Of a stretch of 64,000 bases of DNA, positions 1 to 10,838 are shown in pieces. The DNA is from Gracilaria gracilis (taxonomy: Eukaryota > Rhodophyta > Florideophyceae > Gracilariales > Gracilariaceae). Both the position numbers and the translations under genes were made by a program. The stretch spans positions 186,001 through 250,000 of the forward strand of contig JARGSG010000088.1 in NCBI GenBank assembly GCA_030374805.1. Reading direction: 5' to 3'. Below the pieces are notes generated by a model that saw only the letters and a list, made by a program, of their open reading frames with translations, ran no database searches and was not told the origin of the DNA. How positions within the stretch are numbered: the first letter of the stretch is position 1; every line of letters begins with the position of its first letter.

Positions 1-1
1 A

Positions 2-298
2 CGTCGCCTGCTGGACTTTGAGCCGAGAACTCGCTGTACATCGGCTGAAGCACTGCAACACCCTTTTTTTCAGGACGATGTACTGTGCGTGCCGCAACAC
101 GCTTCTTCAAGTGCCGCTTCAACTCAACCGCACCGTTCTTCTGCCTCTTCAACTGTGAAGCGGAAGCGAAGATCTGTGAAGAGAAAACCTACGCAGAATG
201 TGAGCGCCATAACATCCAACGCATCTTCGTCCAGTTCGGTGGGCGCAGCCAACCCGCTTGTGCTTTATCAGAACGAAGATGGACGACGGAGCTCGTAA
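2..298 (+). CDS. C-terminal end of a protein kinase (partial, enters from the left edge)
   Basis: Frame 2 is open from the first bases to a TAA at 296-298. Residues 1-24 read as the end of a eukaryotic protein-kinase domain: RRLLDFEPRTR, then SAEALQHPFFQ, matching the subdomain XI pattern in which an invariant Arg precedes the final helix and an HPFF-type ending. About 75 residues follow, rich in Ser, Ala, Lys and Arg (for example VKRKRRSVKRK, a possible nuclear localisation signal), and end in GRRSS. The kinase class cannot be fixed because the catalytic core lies outside the window; a CMGC or CDC7-like kinase would fit the HPFF ending and short basic tail. The kinase assignment rests on this one motif, so it is moderately sure. 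Confidence 0.6.
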   Translation, partial: RRLLDFEPRTRCTSAEALQHPFFQDDVLCVPQHASSSAASTQPHRSSASSTVKRKRRSVKRKPTQNVSAITSNASSSSSVGAANPLVLYQNEDGRRSS

Positions 299-1417
299 TT
301 AGTTGGACATTCTTGTAACTGTCGCGGTCGCTTGGTGTGTATATCAATGTGTTGAACTAACATGTCCTTTGCCTATTATCTTTCATGATCATTGTCGCCT
401 ATCTTTGTTCCTACATGGGCATTACGTCCCCGCCTTATTTTTGTTTACTGGGCTCGCTCACATGTAATCGCGGCCCTCAGCTAATAAAAGCTTATGGAAA
501 CCTGCGTCAGGTTCAGTCGGTGAAACTTAGCTTAAAGGGCTACCCTTCGTACAGTAGTTGCTCTAGACATGAAGTGCTCGTCATACGTGAATCAGATGGG
601 TTCCCAAGGGGAAGGGTTAAGGAATGCGATTAGCAGTAGCACGGTAGTCGTGGCTGTGACTGCGACGTCATCTGCACCCTGCAAGAAAACTAATATGCTG
701 AGGGCCATCATGGTGATGAATGTAGACAGTACGTCCTGTAGATACACGCCTCTAAAGATTCACAGCATCACAATCGCCATGATGAGTATGTATATAATTT
801 TATCCCTATCATACATCTGTTTTCATCTCCTGAAGATACGCTACAAGTGCAGATGCTACACCGTAGACACGGAAGGATGAACTATTGCGACGAAATACAA
901 CAATCGACAAAGAGTATGGTATCTACCTTCGTACCACCCAAGGGTAGCGTTACCGTTGTGGCCCTCTTCTTCTTTCGATAAAAAAAAAGAAAAAGTGATG
1001 AACCAAACCCCATGAGCTGTTCAAAACTACTGTATACTTGTCCTTAAAAGAACTGGCCCTAACTCTTGTGCATAGGGAGTCAGATCATCCTCTAGAATAC
1101 CACGATGATCCACCATAATACGGCAAGAAAACAATGACATGCTCGCTTCACATGCCCAGTACTTATCTTTGGAAGGGAAGCGTTTGACAATTTTAAATCA
1201 TAGTGTAACCACTACTCTTGTCATTGTTCCTTTCGCCCTACCCCCGTTCCCAAATATTCGATTCCGAGTTGGCGCTGGTCGCCTCTGGCCTCGTTTGATT
1301 CCTCAAAAACTGGATTCGGGGACTGAACCACAGGATACATTATCCGCGCAGCCTGCATGCTAGGTCCAAGAGAATTGCTCCACATCCGCAAGCGGTTGAG
1401 AATAGTATGGGGCGCTC
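299..1417. other. Intergenic, no gene seen
   Basis: Only short, unconvincing reading frames were found here. The stretch separates the kinase tail from the convergent 3' end of the kinesin gene. There is a short A-rich run near 980-995. No repeat or RNA gene was recognised. Confidence 0.6.
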
Positions 1418-3991
1418 CTATAGATCGATTTTAGCAGATCTTTGGGCTGTTCCAACATGGCAATTGTTGACCTTGGCCGCAAACCGTAGAGAGCACAGCG
1501 ATTCGTTAAAGCTTTCGGGAGCGTGTGAAAGATTCACGAACATCAGAGCTTTGGAGTCGCCTCCGAGGGAGTCCTGAAGAAGGTGAGTGAGCTTCGAGTT
1601 TCGATACGGAATGTGAGATGCTTTCTTGTTGGAAAGAGCAGAAATCACATCTCCTAGCGCAGAAAGACTCTTGTTGATATGTCTCGTCTCTCGCAACCGA
1701 TCTCCTTCAGCTTTGCTCTTTTCGAGTCTTTCTGAACCCGCCAGATCAATGAGATTCAGTAGACCTTCCCGATACTCTCGCGTTCCAGAATTCTTCCCTT
1801 GAACGTATAGCCGGAAAACTGAATGTGAACGGGAACTCCTTTCATTGGATTGAGTGGCAGCGGTAGCACGATTTTTCATTGATTGAGCAATAAGCCTCTG
1901 AATATGAGCTTCGTCTTTAACGGCTTCGACCGTAAGATCGGTGACTGAGGAGCTCTTCTTATCTTGACTGTAAATGACCCGATGCTCCTTGGTTTTGCCA
2001 CTAGAACTGTCAACCAGCAAATCTCTGATCGACTCATTGTAGATTTCCAGGAAGGAGGCCTTGAGATCAAAGGTCCATCCATCCTTCTTCATGCTCTTCG
2101 CGGTTTCAAACACTTGCTGAATCGACCGCGGAACCATCCCAAGGTTGGAATCACTACCATTCCGTTCTCCTAGCATAGTATAAGTTTTTCCGGAGCCAGT
2201 CTGACCATAGGCGAAAATACATACCCGGTATCCGTCAATAGCGCTTTGAACTAATTGGGAGATCTCTTCGAACACAGTGTCTTGCGAAGAAGTCGGGTCA
2301 AAGACACGGTCGAACTTGAATGGATAGCTCGGATTAATGCCCGACCGTGCAGACGGATCATTCGTAGTGGATTTGGCGACCACACCCTGCCCTTTCTCGG
2401 TATATCGAAACATATCAGAGTTCGGTGACTGTCTTTCTTTGCCAAGCGGTGGTCGAATTCGACAAAAGACACGAATGTTGCCCTTCAGTTCCTGGATTGT
2501 GTTGTGCAGACGTCTACGCTCCGCAGCGTCTTCTCGAGCTTGTCGTTCAAGCTCATCAACATGTTTCTTGGTCTCTTCATTCGCAAGAATCAGTTCTTGC
2601 GTCTTGGCTCTCGAGCTGGTCAAGTCATTATGCAGAGCATCGAGCTTCAGGTCGAGTGTCATTTTCTCCGAGTTCATAGTAGAAAGTTTTCTCTCCTGTA
2701 GAGAAACTGATTCCTTAAAGTTGTTGAGCTCATTGGTCCGGGCAATTAAATCTGCCTCTAGCTTTGCGTTTGCTTTCCTTAAGCTATCTCGCTGCTCCTC
2801 AAGTTCGTGAAGCTGAGGTTTAAGTTCTTCCTTGTATGATTCGAAAGAATCACGCTCGTCCTTTCTTTGAGCCTCAGTTGTGGCGTGCCGCCGCTCCAGT
2901 TCATCCCGACTGGATTCCAAAGCCTCGACTTGGCTTTGCAACAACTTTACACGCTTCTTCAAGGACTCTTCAACTTCATCTCTTTCGGATTCGAGTTGGT
3001 CTTTCTCCCGCTTGGCTCTTCTGCAAGCTGCTTCTGCAGTGGATTGTTCCCCTTCAGCAACTTCAACGCGTCGCATTGCATCTTTCAACTTCGTGGTCGT
3101 TGAATCTAGCTCAGACTCTAGCTTTGTCTGTCTCTCGTTCGCTTCAGTTTCCACTTCAGATTTCTTCCCTTGCAGACTATCGAAGGCACTCTGAAGGTCG
3201 TCAAGCTTCTTCTGGAGCTTCTCAGCCTCCTCATTTGCTCCCTCGGCAGTTGAAGGAGCGTTCGCGAGATTCTCAATTTCAAGGCGGAGCTCTTGGATTT
3301 CGTCCTCCAACGACTTGACTAGTTTCCGTTCGGCATCGAGCTCATTCTGAATATCTCTGATCTGCGATTCGGCAAGTATAAGCTGGCTCTTACATTCCCC
3401 CTTTTCTTCCATGAGTTCAACAAGCTTTCGCTCATATTCCGGCCTCACGGACTCCAGCTGGGAAATAGTTTGAAGAAGCCTTTCATTCGCACCTTCCCCA
3501 ACAGAGTTTTTACTTTCTTTGAGAGATTGAACCGACTGATCCACTCGTTCAAGGATAGAAGTGAACTGCGTAATAACGGTTTTATCCGCAGCGGGAATGG
3601 CAGTAGTTCTAGCCGCAGTGAGCCCCCTCGAAGTTGCGCGAGATGCATTCGTCCTAGTAAACGGAAGCGTATCTCTTCGAGAAGCTTCTGGTCCTGGCCT
3701 GGGACCCGTCTTGGTCGTTTGTCTGGACTTCATAAAGCTTCGGTTTGGCACAGCGGCGAGGCGCTTGTTCACCGGCGGCTCCTTCGAAGTAACGGTTGAT
3801 CGTGTGCGCCCAGGGATTTTGCTAGACGGCGGCCCAGGAATCGAGGAAGGGTTGGCGGGCTTCGACAGCGGTTTGTTGATCATATTCTTAGACTTTGACA
3901 CTCCCAAGGACCGCTTCGTCTGCGCAGCAATCATATTCTCCTTGTGACCAGAAGGTATTTCTTTCAAGGGACGACGGGAATGAGACTCCAT
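1418..3991 (-). CDS. Kinesin-14, C-terminal motor (Ncd/KIFC1/Kar3 type)
   Basis: This 857-residue protein is intact and has no intron. Residues 1-135 are basic and rich in Ser/Pro, as in microtubule-binding tails. Residues about 140-500 are almost continuous coiled coil. The motor starts at about 504 with the kinesin-14 neck/motor junction ELKGNIRVFCRIRPP, which places the motor at the C-terminus. The P-loop GQTGSGKTYTM is at about 596, switch I is NERSSRSHS, and switch II is DLAGSER. The length and order are normal for minus-end-directed spindle kinesins that dimerise through the stalk and cross-link microtubules. Residues 6-9 are RRPL (a D-box of the RxxL type) and 17-19 are KEN, which suggests APC/C-controlled turnover (inference). 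The ATG at 3991 is kept because it includes these motifs. The paralog within kinesin-14 is not resolved. Confidence 0.96.
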   Translation of the reverse strand: MESHSRRPLKEIPSGHKENMIAAQTKRSLGVSKSKNMINKPLSKPANPSSIPGPPSSKIPGRTRSTVTSKEPPVNKRLAAVPNRSFMKSRQTTKTGPRPGPEASRRDTLPFTRTNASRATSRGLTAARTTAIPAADKTVITQFTSILERVDQSVQSLKESKNSVGEGANERLLQTISQLESVRPEYERKLVELMEEKGECKSQLILAESQIRDIQNELDAERKLVKSLEDEIQELRLEIENLANAPSTAEGANEEAEKLQKKLDDLQSAFDSLQGKKSEVETEANERQTKLESELDSTTTKLKDAMRRVEVAEGEQSTAEAACRRAKREKDQLESERDEVEESLKKRVKLLQSQVEALESSRDELERRHATTEAQRKDERDSFESYKEELKPQLHELEEQRDSLRKANAKLEADLIARTNELNNFKESVSLQERKLSTMNSEKMTLDLKLDALHNDLTSSRAKTQELILANEETKKHVDELERQAREDAAERRRLHNTIQELKGNIRVFCRIRPPLGKERQSPNSDMFRYTEKGQGVVAKSTTNDPSARSGINPSYPFKFDRVFDPTSSQDTVFEEISQLVQSAIDGYRVCIFAYGQTGSGKTYTMLGERNGSDSNLGMVPRSIQQVFETAKSMKKDGWTFDLKASFLEIYNESIRDLLVDSSSGKTKEHRVIYSQDKKSSSVTDLTVEAVKDEAHIQRLIAQSMKNRATAATQSNERSSRSHSVFRLYVQGKNSGTREYREGLLNLIDLAGSERLEKSKAEGDRLRETRHINKSLSALGDVISALSNKKASHIPYRNSKLTHLLQDSLGGDSKALMFVNLSHAPESFNESLCSLRFAAKVNNCHVGTAQRSAKIDL

Positions 3992-5511
3992 CGCGAAGTT
4001 CGTGAGATTACGTTTCGGGTGACTGTGAGAGAACCAGGTGCATGAAAGGGTTGTCTGTGACGTGAATTCGCTCTGAAATGCAACGAGCGCTGCGAGTACT
4101 AGTTGTGCGTATTACGAGTCTTTCCTGAGCGCTGATATAGGATGTAAGAGCTGAGTTCTGACGACCAACGTCTTCACCGCTTAACAAGGAGTACAATTAG
4201 AGTTCGGAAAATCGGGTGGACGTCAAGAGAGGGATGTACAGTTTCGCCGCTACGAGTCGCAAGTGTTTTCACTTCAACAGTTTGACGTTGGTCACTTGGA
4301 GAACCCGGTATACTTGTCAACGGATATATTGTAAACATGGACTGGAGCGGTTTTCTGAACGTTAAGAGAAGCTCTACCTTGATGCACACTTCACCTCACA
4401 CAGCTCACATTGGTGGCTTGTTTTTGAATCCTTCGTTTTGAATTTGAAATACTGAGAATAGTTCGTTCGTCCCACGCCGGTTGGGTTGCCAACAAAAGGG
4501 AAACGTCGCAATTTCACAACAAATTTTGTTCAATCGCAACTACAGGAAAAGTTCAATCGTGGCATCCGTGTGCGAGTTGTACACGTACGCCAGATGGAAC
4601 AGCAAACGACCGAGCGAGAGGCTACTCTTCAGTCTTTGCTTGCCTCGGTGAAGGCAGTTGTGGCCATTGGCCACAACAAGTGGCCACTCGCCAACGATAG
4701 AAGAGCCTCTTTTTGAAGAGGATAGACATTTCAAACAAACGATTATCTATATCTACTCTTCGCCACGGCTCGGATCTCCTCCCAATGAAATCTGACACGG
4801 GCTTGCGTTTTCGTTTGCCTCTGAGAGTGTCTCTTTATGAGACGTTCGCTGATGGACAGCGGCAAGCATTAGTGGTGATCCCATCTGATTGAGATACCAT
4901 CAAGTGTATGTTTAACCCCTTTAATGGCTTGTTGTCAGCGCACAAGAAGAAACGTCATGATTCAGGGGGTATCACTCATAGAACTAATGGTTTATGTTAA
5001 GCACAGAGAAAAGGAGGAATGGTGCTCTGCATGTGTCGAAAATGAGGATTCTCTCTCTCTTCTTGCACGCCATCGGTCCTTGCGACTACTGAGGAATGCA
5101 GGGGATAAATACTGGTAAGCTGTCGTGGAGCCTGGTATCTAGTAACTACGAAGGCACCGAAACGAATATCTTGGCGTCATACTACTGTACGAGACGCACC
5201 ATGATTGCTTTTGGCTGCTGCAGCCATTGGTCAGAGCTTCATTTCGCAAGGACCTTGCAGTGGATATGATGGGAACAATGCACTGTTAATTGTTGTGGAT
5301 ATTGCGCATTTTAACGCAGCATGATGGAATATCATCATCAGGCCGTATGTGAATGCTACCAAGAACGGAGTGTGACAAGATAGTAATGTCGTCTGTGTTG
5401 ATATTTAACAAGACAATCAGCAATAAGACAGTCAAAATGGGTAACGTCCAAAGCTCATGTACACTTTACGCTTTGGTTTTGGAGCGACTCGGCCGTGGAG
5501 GTCAAATTTTG
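3992..5511. other. Upstream region of the kinesin gene and intergenic DNA
   Basis: No supported gene was found. The kinesin promoter should lie within the first few hundred bases, but no clear TATA box was seen. The other reading frames here are short and of ordinary random composition. Confidence 0.5.
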
Positions 5512-5579
5512 GAGATGTGCTCGGTGAGATGCGCTCCGTGAGTACGCACTTACGGAGCGCATCTCACCGAGCACATCTC
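5512..5579. repeat. Perfect 28-bp-arm hairpin
   Basis: The arm at 5512-5539 is the exact reverse complement of 5552-5579, with 28 of 28 bases pairing. The 12-base middle can extend the stem by a G-T wobble and three more pairs, leaving a four-base ACGC loop, so the full stem is about 32 bp. Each arm is itself a near-duplicate of a 14-mer: GAGATGTGCTCGGT is followed by GAGATGCGCTCCGT, with two differences. A smaller hairpin (CTCAATG, CCA, CATTGAG) follows at about 5584-5600. It could be a snap-back mobile element remnant or a small-RNA precursor; nothing here decides between them. Confidence 0.9.
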
Positions 5580-7259
5580 GCAGCTCAATGCCACATTGAG
5601 GTATGAAGCTTCATAGCAGATTATAGACAGTGCGGGCGGTCGGCGTGTTTATCTCTGCTTCAGAAGAGCGCGGGAGCATTCACAGAACCAGTCCGTGCCG
5701 TTCGATGTCTTACATGTGTGACGTAAGGGTATTGGAAGACAGGCCGCGACAATAAAGACATTATAAACAGATGCGCGTGGGCGTTTAATCAGGCACCAAG
5801 TTCGAAGGCTTCCTTTGAGTGCGATGGACAAGCTACTGTTGATCTCCATCGGTGCTTTTTGGTGGAGATCAAGCCAGGGAACAAGCGCGAATTGGAGACG
5901 AAATGTCCAAGACGTAGCATCATTTTCTATTAAAGGGCGGTCTCTTTGCCCCTTTTCCCTCGCCCATCAATGTGGCGTTTTGGTTCGGATCGGGCGATTT
6001 TTGCAGCCATCGTGCATCGATCAGCAGACAGGACATGTCGTCCGCATTAAAGAGAGATGAAACGGTGGCGGCGCGACGCTGTGTGTTTGAAGTTATCTAA
6101 CTTATATATCGGGAGCGCGCTTAGACTGAGAGAAAAAGTGCGCTGTAGGGAGTAGTACCTGCACGAATTCCGCACCAGTTGGGGTCAAACAGTGCGGCGT
6201 TGTTGATACGATGCGACGCCGGTTTGTTGTGATGAAGTGGGCGGCGACTTACATAACGGCGCCTAACTCATCAACGTGTGATCGCGGCACGCAATCGAAT
6301 CGGAAATGACTGCGTGCGGGCGGGCCCGAGGGGGCGGCGGGCGTTGGCAACTGTTCTCGATAACACGTCACTGCGTTGACGAGAAAGTGAATCAGCCAGG
6401 CGAGGAAAGGGATTTGCATCGGACGAAAAGTGAGAAACGCAAGCATGCAAGATTAAGGCTGAGCGCTGAAGTGGGTATCGACACGTCAAGATAGCGTGGT
6501 TGTGTATGCCAACGGCGACAAGGAGAAATGTATTGGCTGGAAGTTGCAAACTGGCTGGAAGGTGGTGGTATTGCGGACGGCGGCCACGCTAGGGCGACAA
6601 GAAAATGGTGCTACCGAGACAAGGTTCTACCGAGACAGTGGCACGTCGAAGATGAGCTGTGAGGCGCTCATAGCCATGACGCGTATTGAGCGAGGCAGCA
6701 GGTTGGGTGGTGGGATTGCTTTCTCAACAGAGATTTTGTTGAATTGGGGCAAACAGGGATGTAATTGTGTGTGACATGGGGGGGCATGATTAACGGATTG
6801 TAACTTTAGATATCAAGGGTTGGCTAACGGGTGGGGAGCTGGAAGAGTTTTAAATTTACATGGCGGGATGCATTGAGTGCAAACACAAGGTTGTTCGCAC
6901 AACTTAATTCACATGGTCACTCACATGGTCACTGAAGAGTGCGGCGCGATGAATTGGAAACTGCGGGAGCCTCCGGCTGTGGGCAATAAACGGGCGGCGT
7001 TTCTATTGATCTCTCAGAGGCAATCTATCATAAACTTTATGCTCAGGCTCGACTCGAGCCGCTCGAGGGAGTTGAGGAAGTTGTCGAGTGATCATATCGT
7101 CAAACATCCGGGAGACTGTCCTTTTCGCGCAGGCACGCGAAGGCCTCGAGCGCTCAATAATAAATGTCGCAGGCTGCAATGGCTGCAATAAAAATACGTG
7201 TACGCGTGCAATGAGCACACACTGAGTATTAATAGAATAATGGAGCAACTTTCAAATAA
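5580..7259. other. Intergenic, no gene seen
   Basis: The frames present are short and overlap one another. No homology, repeat family or RNA gene was recognised. Confidence 0.5.
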
Positions 7260-7790
7260 TATTTGGACGTTAGCCGCGCGCGGCTACGAGATAGATGTGG
7301 CGCTGTCCACGCGCCCACGTGTGCTCGGCTTAGCCCCGCACTGGCAGCACATCAAGCGCGCGGGGGCGGGGTGCAGGGGAAGGGCGTCGAGCAAACACGT
7401 TGCAGCAACGCGCGCACGGCCCACGTAGCAGCTGATACAGCCGCACGGCGAGCGCGCGCGCGCACCGCCTCCGCAAACGTGGCATTCAGCGGCGGCGCAC
7501 GGCGCAGGCGCTCGCGTCCGCCACGCGTCAGCGCGCGCGCCAATGCGCGTGCGCGATCGCACATTGGGCACGGCGCGCGCGCGCGCGCTCGGCGCGCAGC
7601 GTGGCGCGCCTCCGCTCACGCGCCCGCCGTGCGCACGCACGCGTAGCTGCGCCGCGTCGACGCTGCCTAGCGCGCGCGATGTGGCCGCCCGCGGAGCGCT
7701 GCACGCGCGTGCGAAGCGTGGCGCGCGTTTGGCGCCCACCCGTCACTCACCGCCCCCGCTGAGAGACTGCGACTTCTGAGCGCGCGTGCG
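7260..7790. promoter_or_regulatory. CpG/GCGC-dense island upstream of the AA15 gene
   Basis: About 530 bp consists largely of alternating C and G, with long CGCGCG runs such as 7578-7592, and CpG is not depleted. It stands out sharply from the roughly 50% GC around it. Several frames are open across it on both strands, but they encode only Arg/Ala-rich low-complexity peptides, as expected from composition alone. Its position, ending about 370 bp before the AA15 start codon, suggests a promoter island (inference). A similar island lies at 32771-33010. Confidence 0.6.
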
Positions 7791-7860
7791 TGCGCGCGGT
7801 GTGCGCTGCGTCGTGTCTGTCATGCGAGAAATCAAAAGCTTCGACACCCGCGCCGCGCTT

Positions 7861-7866
7861 TATAAA
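7861..7866 (+). promoter_or_regulatory. Candidate TATA box of the AA15 gene
   Basis: TATAAA lies within a GC-rich context directly after the CpG island and about 290 bp upstream of the ATG at 8157. The transcription start is unknown, so this is only a candidate. Confidence 0.3.
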
Positions 7867-8156
7867 CGCTGCGCTTTCGCTCACTTGCCGCGGCATGCCT
7901 GGCGGCTGTCTTCCGCATCGCCTTTCGCCGTTTAACCACGTTAAACTTCGCTGCTCATCCGGTCTAAAGGTCGTCCCCGTTCGCTGACCGCTTTTAGAAC
8001 TTAACTTTATAACTGTCCCCGCTACTTCTCCCGTTCCCATTTCAACCGCATACCCATCCGCCGCTTTCGGGTGTCCTCCTATCCCCAACGATCCGCCGCC
8101 CACTCTCTCTCTCTCTCTCCCTTCACCCTCCACCAACCTTTGCAATCTTCCGCACC
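7867..8156 (+). promoter_or_regulatory. Pyrimidine-rich leader with a CT tract
   Basis: From about 7980 the + strand becomes strongly C/T-rich and includes an uninterrupted CT tract at 8102-8119, ending in CACC before the ATG. This is probably 5' untranslated region or an initiator region. The same bias precedes the gene at 33682. Confidence 0.45.
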
Positions 8157-9422
8157 ATGCTGCTCTCTTATTTTGTGCTCGCAATCGTCGTCATTGCCTT
8201 GTTGATTTCCGTCGTCCATTCTCATGGTATGATGTGCAACCCGCGCCAACGCGGCGCATACCATTCCATCAAATGCGGCAATGATCTCGATATTGACAAC
8301 GTCGTCACCGACCACTGCGCCCATTGCCTCAATGGAGGAACTGTTGCCACCGTCAAGGCCCATCTCCCCCCCGCCGGCTGGAGTGTCTTCGAGCCCACCA
8401 AGGACTTCTTCGGCACCGCCAATCGAGCCGGTCTCTGTGGAGATCCCATGGGGCGCGTGGATCATATGATTGGTGGTGACTTCATGCCCTACCCCAACGT
8501 ACCCATCGTCGCGCACTGGCAAAAGGGTGGTCAGGTCGACTTTTCAGCCGAGATTGACACCAATCACAATGGCTACTTTGAATTCTTTATCTGCAACCTA
8601 GACGCTTGCGGTAAGCCTGACATCGACGCTAGCTGCTTTGTGAACAACAACTGCGTCAAGCTCAACCGAGTGGCACACCCGTCTTGCGAGAATCCGTCGG
8701 GCGCTACCATCCACGAATGTGGACCAATCGATGACGCGTACCCCGGCCGTTGGTACCTACCATGCCGCAAAACTGGTCATGTGGGCGTTCATATTGTCGG
8801 TGGAGACTCTGGCACCATGCGCTATCAGCTTCCAGCTGACTTTGAATGTAAGCATTGCGTCGTGCAGTGGTATTGGGCCACAGCCAACTCGTGTGCGCCT
8901 CGAGGCTTCAAGGAGTACATCGAGAATTACAACTTCCCGTTCGGAACCACTTGTGATTCCGACGGCGGCGGCAGAGGAACTTACCGCGCCGATATGTCTG
9001 AGTGCGGTGGTTCATCCTTGCCAGAGGAGTTTTGGTCATGTGCTGACGTCCAGATTACCGCAGATGGCACCAGTGCTGGTGCAGTGCAGGCGCTCAGCAA
9101 CCCGGTGCCAGACCCAGCTGCTGTGGCGAATGATGAGGTTGAGGTGAAAGAAAACCCACAAGGAGTGCTCGAAATGGCCTCGCAGGGCTTGGAGAACGAT
9201 ATCACTATGGCTGCCAACGAGGACTCCGGTAAGCGCAAGGAGGAGGAGATGATGGCTGCCTCAGGTGATTGTATGCTTGAAGATCAACCGTGCGATGGCG
9301 GCAAGGAGTGTTGCGACATACAGCAATTCTGCGTGAAGACCGACAAAGCCGGAGGCTTCACATGTCGCTTCTGGTGGAGTCTTTGGGAGGACTCCGAATT
9401 ACGATCAAAGGCTGCCGAGTGA
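8157..9422 (+). CDS. Secreted AA15-type lytic polysaccharide monooxygenase
   Basis: This 421-residue protein has a hydrophobic signal peptide at 1-22. Cleavage before His23 (VHS/HGMMCNP) would leave an N-terminal histidine, the first ligand of the copper histidine brace. The second brace His is H137 in DTNHNGYFEF. The paired Cys pattern and the CGDP motif near residue 94 fit family AA15, whose members oxidatively cleave chitin or cellulose. The catalytic domain runs to about 290. A linker with acidic and Ala-rich stretches follows, then a Cys-rich C-terminal knot-like module at about 365-400 (CMLEDQPCDGG, CCDIQQFC). The start codon is preceded by CACC and gives an ideal signal peptide. Family membership is secure; the substrate (wall cellulose, chitin of epibionts, or other) is not. 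Confidence 0.9.
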   Translation: MLLSYFVLAIVVIALLISVVHSHGMMCNPRQRGAYHSIKCGNDLDIDNVVTDHCAHCLNGGTVATVKAHLPPAGWSVFEPTKDFFGTANRAGLCGDPMGRVDHMIGGDFMPYPNVPIVAHWQKGGQVDFSAEIDTNHNGYFEFFICNLDACGKPDIDASCFVNNNCVKLNRVAHPSCENPSGATIHECGPIDDAYPGRWYLPCRKTGHVGVHIVGGDSGTMRYQLPADFECKHCVVQWYWATANSCAPRGFKEYIENYNFPFGTTCDSDGGGRGTYRADMSECGGSSLPEEFWSCADVQITADGTSAGAVQALSNPVPDPAAVANDEVEVKENPQGVLEMASQGLENDITMAANEDSGKRKEEEMMAASGDCMLEDQPCDGGKECCDIQQFCVKTDKAGGFTCRFWWSLWEDSELRSKAAE

Positions 9423-10838
9423 TAGCAAGCGTTGTGGCCTAATTGCTCACTTACTTTGATCTGCTTTATATATTGTAACCATGCAACCCGCTCGTGTGAT
9501 CTTCAGACTGCGTTGGATTTTTGACATACCGATGGCATACTTGCTCCGTGAAATGTCTGACTCATTGTATATACCCCTCTTGTGAACAAGTGCAGAGCAT
9601 CTTTTGACGCTATGCATGCACTGCAATGGATAGAATTGGATGAAGCAGTTGGCTTACCATTTGCCCATTATTCTATGTGATTCAGATGGTCAATTGAGTA
9701 GCGCTCACGAATACCCTACGGGCCCTGCATCATCGCCCTTTCTGCTCGTGAAAACCACATGGCTCGCGGTTGTTTGTATCCTTGCACTTGTGGAGTTAGA
9801 CCCCTACCCCCCCAGATCAACCATTTGGCCTAGAACGCTATTGTCTAGTTTCGCAATATGGCATTCCGAAATGAGAAAGACATGGCGGGAAAGGTTCTGC
9901 AGATGGGGAACAAGATGTCATCTAAACCGTCGTATGTTTATTGCTTTGTAGATAAAGGCGCTTGCGCCCTCCCATGCATTCACTTTTCTATGCTCATATG
10001 AGGCCCGTGTTTGTGTGACTAATTAATAGTGAGCGATTGACACCGCGGTGCTGCTCTGTATGCCAATTGCAGCGCTATGTGGCATGGCCACACGCTTGTT
10101 TCAAATAAGCCTTTACACTGCCCATCTTCAGCATAGCTCGCCTTCGCTGGGTCATAGATTTACATACGTGGGTGCAGCGTAGATAGCCACGCATTGCTCC
10201 TCCATGTTGGAAGCTATCAAAGGTTACCTTCGTACCCTTGGTAGCTTATGCGATGAGGCTTTCATGGAACAGACTCTTGCACGTGTGGCAGGTGGTGTCG
10301 AAGGGAACCAGTTTAACTTTACTTTGCGTCCAACAGGAAGGAGTTTATCGATCTCACGTATGCTAGAGTGCCAATTGTCATCCGTAGTCATTACAAACCG
10401 TCCTTGAACGAGTTGTCACCAAGAACCCATGTGTGAACGTCTTCGTTTCCCTCGCTCTTGAACACCACGTTTCTCTGCCTCCGAACCAAGTGGTGTGTCC
10501 GATAGCATTCACCTCCATTTCATATCTCCCTGCAGTCGCTCTCACATGCTGCATTGCTCGGTCCGGAGCAAGACATTTGATAGGTTAAAGCAGTTTGTTA
10601 TGCACAGCTTACTTAACGAAGAAGCCGTTTATGTTTTTTTTAAAAGTTCAGGTGTCTTCCACCATCATCATCGTCTATGACAGATAGACGCGTGCATGGT
10701 AATGATTACGAAGCCGCGTGCCAGTAGACCACGCGGCAAGCCCACATAGAACGTCAAAATGCTAGGTCATCGATTGCGAACATGATGTTCATGTTCTCCA
10801 TGGTTATTTATCATTGATACTTACACACAGTCCCACGT
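9423..10838. other. Intergenic between AA15 and XRN2 3' ends, no gene seen
   Basis: These are the convergent 3' flanks of two genes. No long or composition-biased frame, RNA gene or repeat was recognised. Confidence 0.55.

Noticed and set aside
7263-7739. Long open frames on both strands across the GC-dense island
   Set aside because: They are Arg/Ala-rich in every frame because stop codons are rare in CGCG DNA. No domain or start context supports them.
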